Of a stretch of DNA of 64,000 nucleotides, positions 41,575 to 49,784 are shown in pieces. Made by a program: the position numbers and the translations under genes. The DNA comes from Clostridia bacterium (GTDB lineage Bacteria; Bacillota; Clostridia; Oscillospirales; CAG-272). A model generated the notes under the pieces. The model was not told the origin of the DNA. It was given only the letters and a program-made list of their open reading frames with translations, and made no database searches. The DNA lies in NCBI GenBank assembly GCA_900767415.1, contig CAAFYZ010000045.1:1-64000 (forward strand). The letters run 5' to 3'. Position 1 is the stretch's first letter, and each line of letters starts with the position of its first letter.

Positions 41575-42216
41575 ATGAAATTCGGCAACTTCGCTGTCTT
41601 CGGTGACAGCTATTCGACCTTTGAAGGATATGTCCCTGCGGGGTATCTCTTCTGGTACGGACCGCACAAGGGCGTGGAAAACGGCGTTCTTACGGTAGAG
41701 CAGACCTGGTGGCACCCCATCGCGACCGCGGCGGGGAATCGCCTTCTTTTCAACAATAGTTATTCCGGCAGTACGATCTGCAATACCTCTTACGAAAAAC
41801 GTTACTGCCCCGACAGTTCCCTCGTCGGACGCATGAAGATTTTTGACGGGCACGCGGACGACCTCGACACTTTGTTCGTCTTCGCCGGGACGAACGATAC
41901 GTGGGCTGGCTCTCCGCTCGGAGAACCGGTGGAAAAACCGTACGATGCGTACACCGACGACGAACTTCGCTGTGTCCTGCCCGCGGTGCATTGCCTGCTC
42001 GATTACCTGCGGGCAAAACTGCCGAAGACGCGCATCGTCCTTCTGATCAACGATTATCTCTCCGACCCGATCAAGGCGGCACTGCACCGCGGCGGGGAAG
42101 AATACGGGTGCGACGTCATCGACCTGCCCGACGTCTCACGCATCGACGGTCATCCCACGGCAGACGGTATGCGCGAGATCCGCGAGGCGATCTATGCGTA
42201 TTACGAGAATCGCTGA
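41575..42216 (+). CDS. SGNH/GDSL hydrolase
   Basis: 213 aa, ATG 41575 with GAAGGAAAAAATC upstream. Block I is FGDSYSTFEG (nucleophile Ser), block III is FAGTNDTW (oxyanion Asn) and block V is IDGHPTADGM, which supplies the catalytic His. LFNNSYSGSTICN provides the block II Gly region. No signal peptide, so a cytoplasmic esterase is expected. It lies between the NUDIX gene and the CvpA-like gene, 47 bases before the latter. The acyl substrate is unknown. Confidence 0.88.
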   Translation: MKFGNFAVFGDSYSTFEGYVPAGYLFWYGPHKGVENGVLTVEQTWWHPIATAAGNRLLFNNSYSGSTICNTSYEKRYCPDSSLVGRMKIFDGHADDLDTLFVFAGTNDTWAGSPLGEPVEKPYDAYTDDELRCVLPAVHCLLDYLRAKLPKTRIVLLINDYLSDPIKAALHRGGEEYGCDVIDLPDVSRIDGHPTADGMREIREAIYAYYENR

Positions 42217-42263
42217 CCAAACAAAAAGCAAACGATGATAAATATAAAAAAGGAGTATAGATT

Positions 42264-43784
42264 ATGCAAATTTCGCAATACATCTCATACGGCGTCTACG
42301 CCGTCGCGGCACTCTGCGTTCTTATCGGTCTTTGCCGCGGTCTTTGCCGCGGGTTCGGAAAAGAGTTCTTCAGTCTTCTGACCCTCGCGCTTTCCGTCGT
42401 GGTGTCGTTCGTCGTCTGCACCCGCGCCTACCCGCAGGTACATGAGTATCTCGCCGGGAAGACGGTCGGTGCGCTCCTCGCCGAGACGCCGTGGCAGCTC
42501 ACCGGCACCCTTGCCGAATCGCTGAACAAACTCAGCGTGGACACGGCAGAACTTGTGTTCGCGATACCGATTACGATCGTGGCGCTTCCGATCGCTTTTG
42601 TCACCCTGACACTGCTTTTGCAGTTGATTCTCGGAATCCTTCGCCTGATTTTCGGTTTGATTTTCTTCCACGGGAAGAAAAGCGGCGCGAGCCGCCTCGG
42701 CGGTATGCTCCTCGGACTTGTGCGCGGCGGCGTGGTCGCGGCACTTCTGCTTTTCCCGCTTTCCGGTATGCTCTCTCTCGCAAAAGATTCGGTCGCCGTC
42801 GTGCGGAGCGAGGCGGGGGAAGACGCCGCCGTCCTCACCTATTATCGCGATTACGCCGAAGAGACCGCGGAGAGAAACTTCCTGCCGTCTCTTGTCATGC
42901 AGGCGGGCGGCGAATATCTGTATTCCTCTCTTACCACCGTCAATCTCGACGGGCCGCGGCAGGATATGCGCGACTGCTTCAAAAATCTGATCGGCGCGAC
43001 CTGTGATACCATGTCGCTCGGCGGCGCGGACTTTACCGCTCTGACCCCCGAGAACGAGGAGGCGGTGCGCTCTCTCGTCGGCCGTCTCGGCGAGAATCCC
43101 CAACTGGCAAAACTGGTGTCGGGACTTGCACGGGCGATCTCCGAGGCATCGGAGGGCGAGGGCTTCTCTCTGAATCTCGGCGATCCTTACGACGGGTTCG
43201 TCATCTCCTTCCTCAATATTTTCCGTGACAGCGACGCTACCAACATCGAGGGCGATATGCGCACGCTTTCCGAAGTGTATATTCTTCTCTCCGACAACGG
43301 CGTGCTTCCCGCATTCAAAGAAAACTCCGATGCCGTCGTCGAAAAACTGGTTCAAAAAGACGAAAACGGCACGACCGTCATCGCGAAGGTCATCGCCGAG
43401 CTCCGTGCCAACGAACGGACGAAACCCGTGGTCGACGAGCTGACGAAGTTCTCCGTCTCCCTGATGGCAGGACAGATCGGGATGGACGGCGTGAGCGCGG
43501 AGACGTACGAGAGCGTCAAGACCGGCGTCAAGGACGTTCTCACCATCAAAAAGGACGGCAAGACCGACGAAGAATACAAAGCCGAAGTCAAGAATACGCT
43601 GGACAAGACCCTGAAGGACAACGGCATTACCGTCCCCGACGATATCGCCGCCGAGATGGCACAGTACGTCGCCGACAATTATGAGGACCTTCACCTCGAA
43701 AATGCCGAAGATATCGACGACGACAAGGTCAGCGACGTTCTGATCTCCTATTACGACGCGTATCTGAAATCTCTCAATCCATAA
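42264..43784 (+). CDS. CvpA-like membrane protein with long extracytoplasmic region
   Basis: 506 aa, ATG 42264 with AAAGGAGTATAGATT upstream. Four hydrophobic helices fill residues about 5-175; the pattern GLCRGLCRGFGKEFFSLLTLALSVVVSF at the N-terminus, cut by small residues, matches the CvpA (colicin V production) family. A later segment has SRLGGMLLGLVRGGVVA, also typical. The remaining 330 residues are soluble, acidic and mostly helical, ending in an Asp-rich stretch, which is unusual because CvpA proteins are usually about 170 aa. Its job is unknown; CvpA relatives affect envelope stability. Confidence 0.75.
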   Translation: MQISQYISYGVYAVAALCVLIGLCRGLCRGFGKEFFSLLTLALSVVVSFVVCTRAYPQVHEYLAGKTVGALLAETPWQLTGTLAESLNKLSVDTAELVFAIPITIVALPIAFVTLTLLLQLILGILRLIFGLIFFHGKKSGASRLGGMLLGLVRGGVVAALLLFPLSGMLSLAKDSVAVVRSEAGEDAAVLTYYRDYAEETAERNFLPSLVMQAGGEYLYSSLTTVNLDGPRQDMRDCFKNLIGATCDTMSLGGADFTALTPENEEAVRSLVGRLGENPQLAKLVSGLARAISEASEGEGFSLNLGDPYDGFVISFLNIFRDSDATNIEGDMRTLSEVYILLSDNGVLPAFKENSDAVVEKLVQKDENGTTVIAKVIAELRANERTKPVVDELTKFSVSLMAGQIGMDGVSAETYESVKTGVKDVLTIKKDGKTDEEYKAEVKNTLDKTLKDNGITVPDDIAAEMAQYVADNYEDLHLENAEDIDDDKVSDVLISYYDAYLKSLNP

Positions 43785-43794
43785 AAAGTCTCCG

Positions 43795-43831
43795 AAAAAC
43801 GGCGGCGCGGAAATTCCGCGCCGCCGTTTTT
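43795..43831 (+). terminator. Terminator after the CvpA-like gene
   Basis: Perfect 17-bp stem ending in five T. A second terminator follows within 20 bases. Confidence 0.88.
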
Positions 43832-43847
43832 GAAGAGCCGACAGAAA

Positions 43848-43886
43848 CAAAAGCCCGCCTCCGAGATTCCCGGAGGCGGGCTTTTT
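43848..43886 (+). terminator. Second tandem terminator
   Basis: AAAGCCCGCCTCCG pairs with CGGAGGCGGGCTTT, followed by TT. Two strong terminators in series isolate the downstream lipoprotein gene. Confidence 0.85.
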
Positions 43887-43976
43887 GGTAAAGGCAGTCT
43901 TGCTCCGACCGTTTTGAACGGGATGAAAATTGAATCCTTTGCTTCCGAGCCGATAAATCGAGATTTTGCAATAGTA

Positions 43977-44005
43977 TTGACAAATGCAACGATTTCCATT
44001 ATAAT
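43977..44005 (+). promoter_or_regulatory. Promoter of the BspA-like lipoprotein gene
   Basis: TTGACA, 17 bp, TATAAT: full consensus, about 55 bases before the start codon. Confidence 0.85.
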
Positions 44006-44062
44006 TATAATAGAAGAAAATTCATGAAACCATGTTTGGTTTGGCTTTGAAAGGAAAACACG

Positions 44063-47000
44063 ATGAAACGAATGTACCGGCTTTTTCTCCCCGTTTTCTT
44101 CGGGATCATCCTGCTTTTTGTACTTTCGTCCTGCACTGAATGCGTAGAACATACCTACGGCGCTCCCGTCGTCGATCGCGAGGCGACCGAGACCGCCCCG
44201 GGTGAACAGCACCGTATCTGTATCAAGTGCGGAGCGCGGGTGACCGAAGAAATACCGAAACTTCCGCATACGCATACATACGCCACCGAGTGGACGGAGG
44301 ACGATACCTATCATTGGCATTCATCGACTTGTGGGCATGAAGGCGAGGTTTCGGAGAAGGCAGAGCACATCTACGGAGAATTCGTGACCGATTGCGCTCC
44401 GACAGAAGAAGAATACGGACAGGTACACCGCGATTGCACTGTCTGCGGAAGAAGAGAGACATCGAGACTTTCGAAACTTCCGCATACTCATAAATTTGAA
44501 GCAAACTGGTCGAGTGACGATACCTATCACTGGCACGCATCGATCTGCGGTCATGAGACGGAGGTGTCCGGCAAGGCAAAGCACACTTACCGGGGCGGTA
44601 CTTGCACGGTATGCGGAGCGGAAGAACCATGGATTCCGCCGACATCTCACGAACATACTTATTCGGACGAGTGGTCAAGCGATGATACCTGCCATTGGCA
44701 TACATCGACGTGCGAACACATAACGGAGACTTCCGGCATGGCAGAGCACACATACGGTGATTGGGTGATCGATAGCGAACCGACCGAGACGGAGACCGGT
44801 GCAAAGCACAGGGTGTGTACCGTTTGCACATACACACAGCGTGTCAGCATTCCGCAACTTCCCCACACGCATAAATATGAGACGGCGTGGTCGTGTGACG
44901 ACACCTATCACTGGCACGCTTCGGCGTGCGGACATACCGACGTGATTTCGGCGAAGGGAGAACATGATTATCGGGAAGGATTTTGCACGGTATGCGGGGC
45001 GAAGGAACCGCTCCCGGAAGAACGGTTGCAATATATCCTGTCCGACGAGAAAAATTCCTATCTTGTGGCAGGGGTCGGAAGTTTTACCGGAGAGGAGGTA
45101 TCGATTCCCTCCGTCTACAAAGGATTGCCGGTGGCAGGTATCGGGCGTCGTGCGTTTCTGAATTGCGCGAATCTCGAAAGGATCACAATCCCAGCAAGCG
45201 TGACGGCGATCGGAGAAGAGGCGTTCAAAGATTGTCTGAATCTTCAATCTGTGATCTTCTCCGAAAAATCCGTTTGCTCACGCATTTCAGCGGGTGTATT
45301 CAGCGGCTGTGCGAATCTTTCCGACATTGTGCTACCGTCAGGCGTGAAGATTATCGGGGGATACGCATTCCGCGATTGTACGAGTCTCGGAAGTATTACC
45401 ATCCCCGAAAAGGTCACATATATCGAATGGTGGGCATTTTCCGGGTGCGAAGCTCTTCGGACGGTGACCTTTGCCGGGGAATCCGCGTGCTCCGTCATCG
45501 ATGAGTTCGCATTCGACGGTTGTGTGAATCTTTCAGGGATTGCGCTTCCGTCAGGTGTGACGAAAATAAAAGAGTCTACATTCCGAAATTGTCATGCCCT
45601 TACGGTGATCACGATTCCGGAAGGGGTTACGAGCATCCGTTCTTCTGCGTTTTACGGGTGTGCTGCCCTTCGGTACAATGAATACGGGAACGCCTGCTAC
45701 ATAGGAAACAGTGAAAACCCGTATGTGGCATTGATCAAGAGCAAGACCGCCGACATTTCCGATTGCCGGATGCATGAAAATACGAAGATCATTGCCGACT
45801 CCGCATTCTGCGGGTGCGCTTCACTTTCGGAGATTACCCTATCCGAGCGTTTGCAGAACATCGGTACGCTTGCTTTTGAAGGATGCACGAGCATTGAAAA
45901 TATCAAGGTACCGCAGAGTGTAACGGAAATCGGAAAATCCGCATTCTCGGGTTGCACGAGTCTCGCGGATATGACGCTTCCGTTCGTCGGCTGGAAAGCG
46001 GAAGAAACGAGAAATGCATATCTCGGCTATCTTTTCGGCGCCGAAACTGCTTTTGAAAATGCAACATATGTCCCCGAAAGTTTGAAAAATGTTACGATCA
46101 CCGCGGGAACCGCCATCGGTGCTTTTGCATTCAGAGGATGCAGCAATCTTGAAAAAGTCACAATTCCGAACAGCGTAGGAGAAATTTTGAACAGCGCCTT
46201 TATCCATTGTTCAAAACTTCGGACGGTCCTGTTCGGAGAAGAATCCGAATGTACAACGATCGGCTCCTCGGCATTCGAAGGGTGCACGGAACTTAGGGAG
46301 ATTACCTTCCCGGCGGGAATCGTCACCATTGGTTCTTTGGCGTTCGGGGATTGCACGGGACTGACGGCCGTCACGCTCCCGGAAGGGATCAGAAAGATTT
46401 TCGCTTCGTCATTCGAAGGGTGTACGAACCTGATCTATTATGAATACGATAATGCTTATTATCTCGGAACCGCCGAAAACGACTATCTTGTTTTGATGAT
46501 GGGAAAAAACAGCAAGATCACATCCTGCAGAGTCCACGAAAAAACAAAGGTGATTGCCGGGAGTGCTTTCTCGGGGTTCGGGAGTCTTACGGGCATCACG
46601 ATACCGGACAGTGTCACCGCCATCGGAGACCATGCGTTTTATGGGTGTATCAAACTCATTGAAGTCGTCAACAAAGCATATCTTGCCATCCGAGCAGGGA
46701 GCACGGAGTACGGGGATATCGGATACTATGCAAAACATATCGCTGCAAGGGAAGAAGAGAGTTATCTTTCCGTCGACGAAAACGGTTACATTTTCTACGA
46801 CGACCAACGGAAGGTATATCTGTTAGGATACGGCGGTGAGGATACGGAACTCATTCTTCCCGAGCGGTCGCCAACCGGGAAGACATATCGTCTGTATCCG
46901 AATGCGTTTGCCGACCGCGAAAATCTGAAATACAATGAATATGACAACGCCTGTTATCTCGGAAGCCGCACGAATCCGTATTTCGCGTTGATAAAGAGCA

Positions 47001-49636
47001 AGAGCACAGAGATCACCTCTTGCCGGATTCACGAAAATACAAAGCAGATTTTCGACGAGGCGTTCGCGAACTGCCAAAACCTGACGGAGATTATGATCCC
47101 GGCGGGAGTGACGACCATCGGAAAATCTGCGTTCGAGAATTGTCGGAGCATTGTGGCGGTCACGCTCCCCGAGGGCGTGACGGAGATCGGCGATTCCGCA
47201 TTTGAAAATTGTTATGCACTTACGGAGATTACGATTCCGGAAGGTGTCACGAGCATCGGCAATCGGCTGTTTGCTTCCTGTCGGAATCTTACGAGGGTCA
47301 CTCTGCCCGAAAGTGTGACGAGCATCAACCCTGAAGCATTCGGGGGGTGTACCGCCCTTCAATACAACGAATACGATAATGCCTGCTATCTCGGAAGTAA
47401 GGGGAATCCGTATCTTGTTTTGATGAAGAGCAAGAGCCGCGACATTTCTACCTGTCGGATTCATGAAAATGCAAGGATTATTGTCAACTCTGCATTCTGG
47501 GAGTGCGCGAGCCTTACGGACATCACGATTCCGAAAAACATTCGGAGCATTGAAGCAAGTGCATTCTCATTCTGCCACGGACTTCGCTCCGTAACTTTTG
47601 AGAAAGATTCTCTTTGCACAAGCATTTTTGGATATGCATTCAATGGTTGCACAGGGCTTACGGAAATTGTCCTTCCGGGAAGTGTTGCCTATGTCGGTAT
47701 CGGCGTTTTCGCCGGTTGTACGGGTCTTGAAAGCATTACGGTGCCGTTTATCGGCGAGACGAAGGATGGCGAAAGCAATACACACTTCGGCTACCTCTTC
47801 GGTCGCGATGATATCCAATATCATGGATATGCCGTTCCTGCCACCTTAAAAACCGTCGTCATAATCGGCGGTACGAGGATTACCGATTTTGCGTTCGACG
47901 GGTGTCGGAACCTTGAAACCATCCTTCTTCCGGAGGAGATCGTCTACATCGGTGCTCACGCATTCGACGGGTGTACCGCTCTGAAGTACAACGAATACGG
48001 CAACGCTTATTATCTCGGAAGCGTGGGAAATCCGTATTTTGCTCTGATGCGGTGTGAGAATACGGCGATCTCCTGTCGGATCCACAAAGACATGGGGTGG
48101 ATCCGTTCCAACGCATTTTTAGAGTGTCGGGAACTTGTGCGCATTACGATTCCGCAAGGTATCACCGGTTTCGGAAGCAATGAATACATGTTCAATAACT
48201 GCTATAAACTGGTCGAAGTCGTCAATGCTTCTTCCATGAATATTGTGGCGGGAAGCCGAGATTTCGGCCATGTGGGATATTATGCAAAGCATATCATCGG
48301 AAGAGAAGAGGACAGTTATCTTACCGTTGACAAAAACGGATACATCTTCTATGACGACGGTACGGATGTGTATCTTTTGGGATATAGCGGGACAGAGACG
48401 GAACTGACCCTTCCCGAACGGTCACCGAAAGGGAAAAAATATCAGATCGGCGAATATGCGTTCTACTGTCGATTCGATCTGACGGCAATTTCCGTGTCAC
48501 AAGGGGTTGGGGAGATCGGGGCGCATGCATTTTCATACTGTACCAATCTCCGACGCATCACGATTTCGGAGAATGTTATGAGAATCGGCTACGGCGCGTT
48601 TTTGGAGTGCGCGGCTCTGGAAGCCGTCTTTGTTTCTGATCTCGCCGCTTGGTGCGCAATAGAGTTCAATGTTGACTACAACAATCCGCTTTCCTATGCG
48701 CATCATCTTTATGTTGACGGGACACTTGTCATTGACCTCGTCATTCCCGACGGCGTTACCAAGATCGGCGCTTATACATTTTACGGTTGCACGGACTTGC
48801 AGAGCATTACGATTCCGACGAGCGTGACCGCTATCGGTATGTATGCGTTTTCCGGCTGTACAAACCTTACGAGCATGACGCTTCCGTTTGTCGGTGAGAA
48901 AGCGGATGGGACAGGAGAGACACACTTCGGCTATCTCTTCGGCGCCGCTACTTCTTCCGACAACGCGGCATATCTTCCGGGAAGCCTGCGGAAGGTAACC
49001 GTCCTCGGCACTGCCGCCGTCGGAACATCCGCATTCGCCGGTTGCGCGGGACTGACGGAAATTCTTCTGAAAGAAGGGGTCTGCGCTATCGGAGAATCGG
49101 CATTCGAAGGATGCATAGGACTTACGGATATGGTCGTCCCGGTGAGTGTGACGGAAATCGGAAAATCCGCATTTGCGGGTTGCACGAACCTTACGAGCAT
49201 GACGCTTCCGTTCGTCGGCAGGAAAGCAGACGGGACGGGAGAGACACACTTCGGCTATCTTTTCGGTGCCGCCACCTACTCCGGGAATACGGCATATATC
49301 CCGGAAAATCTGAAGACTGTGACACTTGTCGGGGATACGGTCATCGACAATTCGGCATTCTACGGTTGTACAAATCTTGAGAGCGTCAGAGTTTCGACAG
49401 GTGTCACGAGCATCGGCGACGGCGCGTTTGCCGGCTGCACGGGTCTTAAAAGCATATGGATTTCGTTCGATGTCACATACATCGGCATCGGTGTGTTTTA
49501 CGCCGACGCCGGACTTTCCGAAATCCGTTACGAAGGATCGCGGGATGCGTGGGATACCATGGAAAAAGCAGACGGTTGGAACAGCACAATGGGAACATAT
49601 CGCATTCTATATAACTGCAGCGACGAAACTTTTTAA
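44063..49636 (+). CDS. Giant BspA-like leucine-rich repeat lipoprotein
   Basis: 1857 aa, ATG 44063 with AAAGGAAAACACG upstream. The lipoprotein signal ends LSSC, with Cys24 or so as the lipid site. Residues about 27-325 hold five or six Cys/His modules (HxHxYxxxWxxDxxxHWHxxxC, CxxCG) like those in the 2071 protease. From about 340 to 1850 runs a long array of 23-residue LRR_5/BspA repeats, marked by AFxGCxxLxxIxIPxxVTxIGxxAF. Three longer units recur among them: a YNEYxNAxYLGS...NPY unit, a FGYLFGA unit and a YYAKHI...ENGYIFYDD unit. Such proteins bind host matrix or other microbes at the cell surface. The gene is AT-rich, has its own promoter and is bounded by strong terminators; tandem-repeat expansion and transfer are likely. 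Confidence 0.92.
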   Translation: MKRMYRLFLPVFFGIILLFVLSSCTECVEHTYGAPVVDREATETAPGEQHRICIKCGARVTEEIPKLPHTHTYATEWTEDDTYHWHSSTCGHEGEVSEKAEHIYGEFVTDCAPTEEEYGQVHRDCTVCGRRETSRLSKLPHTHKFEANWSSDDTYHWHASICGHETEVSGKAKHTYRGGTCTVCGAEEPWIPPTSHEHTYSDEWSSDDTCHWHTSTCEHITETSGMAEHTYGDWVIDSEPTETETGAKHRVCTVCTYTQRVSIPQLPHTHKYETAWSCDDTYHWHASACGHTDVISAKGEHDYREGFCTVCGAKEPLPEERLQYILSDEKNSYLVAGVGSFTGEEVSIPSVYKGLPVAGIGRRAFLNCANLERITIPASVTAIGEEAFKDCLNLQSVIFSEKSVCSRISAGVFSGCANLSDIVLPSGVKIIGGYAFRDCTSLGSITIPEKVTYIEWWAFSGCEALRTVTFAGESACSVIDEFAFDGCVNLSGIALPSGVTKIKESTFRNCHALTVITIPEGVTSIRSSAFYGCAALRYNEYGNACYIGNSENPYVALIKSKTADISDCRMHENTKIIADSAFCGCASLSEITLSERLQNIGTLAFEGCTSIENIKVPQSVTEIGKSAFSGCTSLADMTLPFVGWKAEETRNAYLGYLFGAETAFENATYVPESLKNVTITAGTAIGAFAFRGCSNLEKVTIPNSVGEILNSAFIHCSKLRTVLFGEESECTTIGSSAFEGCTELREITFPAGIVTIGSLAFGDCTGLTAVTLPEGIRKIFASSFEGCTNLIYYEYDNAYYLGTAENDYLVLMMGKNSKITSCRVHEKTKVIAGSAFSGFGSLTGITIPDSVTAIGDHAFYGCIKLIEVVNKAYLAIRAGSTEYGDIGYYAKHIAAREEESYLSVDENGYIFYDDQRKVYLLGYGGEDTELILPERSPTGKTYRLYPNAFADRENLKYNEYDNACYLGSRTNPYFALIKSKSTEITSCRIHENTKQIFDEAFANCQNLTEIMIPAGVTTIGKSAFENCRSIVAVTLPEGVTEIGDSAFENCYALTEITIPEGVTSIGNRLFASCRNLTRVTLPESVTSINPEAFGGCTALQYNEYDNACYLGSKGNPYLVLMKSKSRDISTCRIHENARIIVNSAFWECASLTDITIPKNIRSIEASAFSFCHGLRSVTFEKDSLCTSIFGYAFNGCTGLTEIVLPGSVAYVGIGVFAGCTGLESITVPFIGETKDGESNTHFGYLFGRDDIQYHGYAVPATLKTVVIIGGTRITDFAFDGCRNLETILLPEEIVYIGAHAFDGCTALKYNEYGNAYYLGSVGNPYFALMRCENTAISCRIHKDMGWIRSNAFLECRELVRITIPQGITGFGSNEYMFNNCYKLVEVVNASSMNIVAGSRDFGHVGYYAKHIIGREEDSYLTVDKNGYIFYDDGTDVYLLGYSGTETELTLPERSPKGKKYQIGEYAFYCRFDLTAISVSQGVGEIGAHAFSYCTNLRRITISENVMRIGYGAFLECAALEAVFVSDLAAWCAIEFNVDYNNPLSYAHHLYVDGTLVIDLVIPDGVTKIGAYTFYGCTDLQSITIPTSVTAIGMYAFSGCTNLTSMTLPFVGEKADGTGETHFGYLFGAATSSDNAAYLPGSLRKVTVLGTAAVGTSAFAGCAGLTEILLKEGVCAIGESAFEGCIGLTDMVVPVSVTEIGKSAFAGCTNLTSMTLPFVGRKADGTGETHFGYLFGAATYSGNTAYIPENLKTVTLVGDTVIDNSAFYGCTNLESVRVSTGVTSIGDGAFAGCTGLKSIWISFDVTYIGIGVFYADAGLSEIRYEGSRDAWDTMEKADGWNSTMGTYRILYNCSDETF

Positions 49637-49718
49637 GCAAGAAAAAAGCATTGAGCGGCAGTTTCTGCATCGGATATGTCATATATTGTAAACTTTTATT
49701 TCCTTTTAGCACAAACAG

Positions 49719-49757
49719 AAAAGTTGCCCCTGCTTGTATGAGCAGGGGCAACTTTTT
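49719..49757. terminator. Bidirectional terminator between BspA-like gene and pheT
   Basis: Perfect 16-bp stem AAAAGTTGCCCCTGCT / AGCAGGGGCAACTTTT with a 6-base loop. Confidence 0.88.
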
Positions 49758-49784
49758 GAAAAATTCCGGTATATCTTTGAAATT

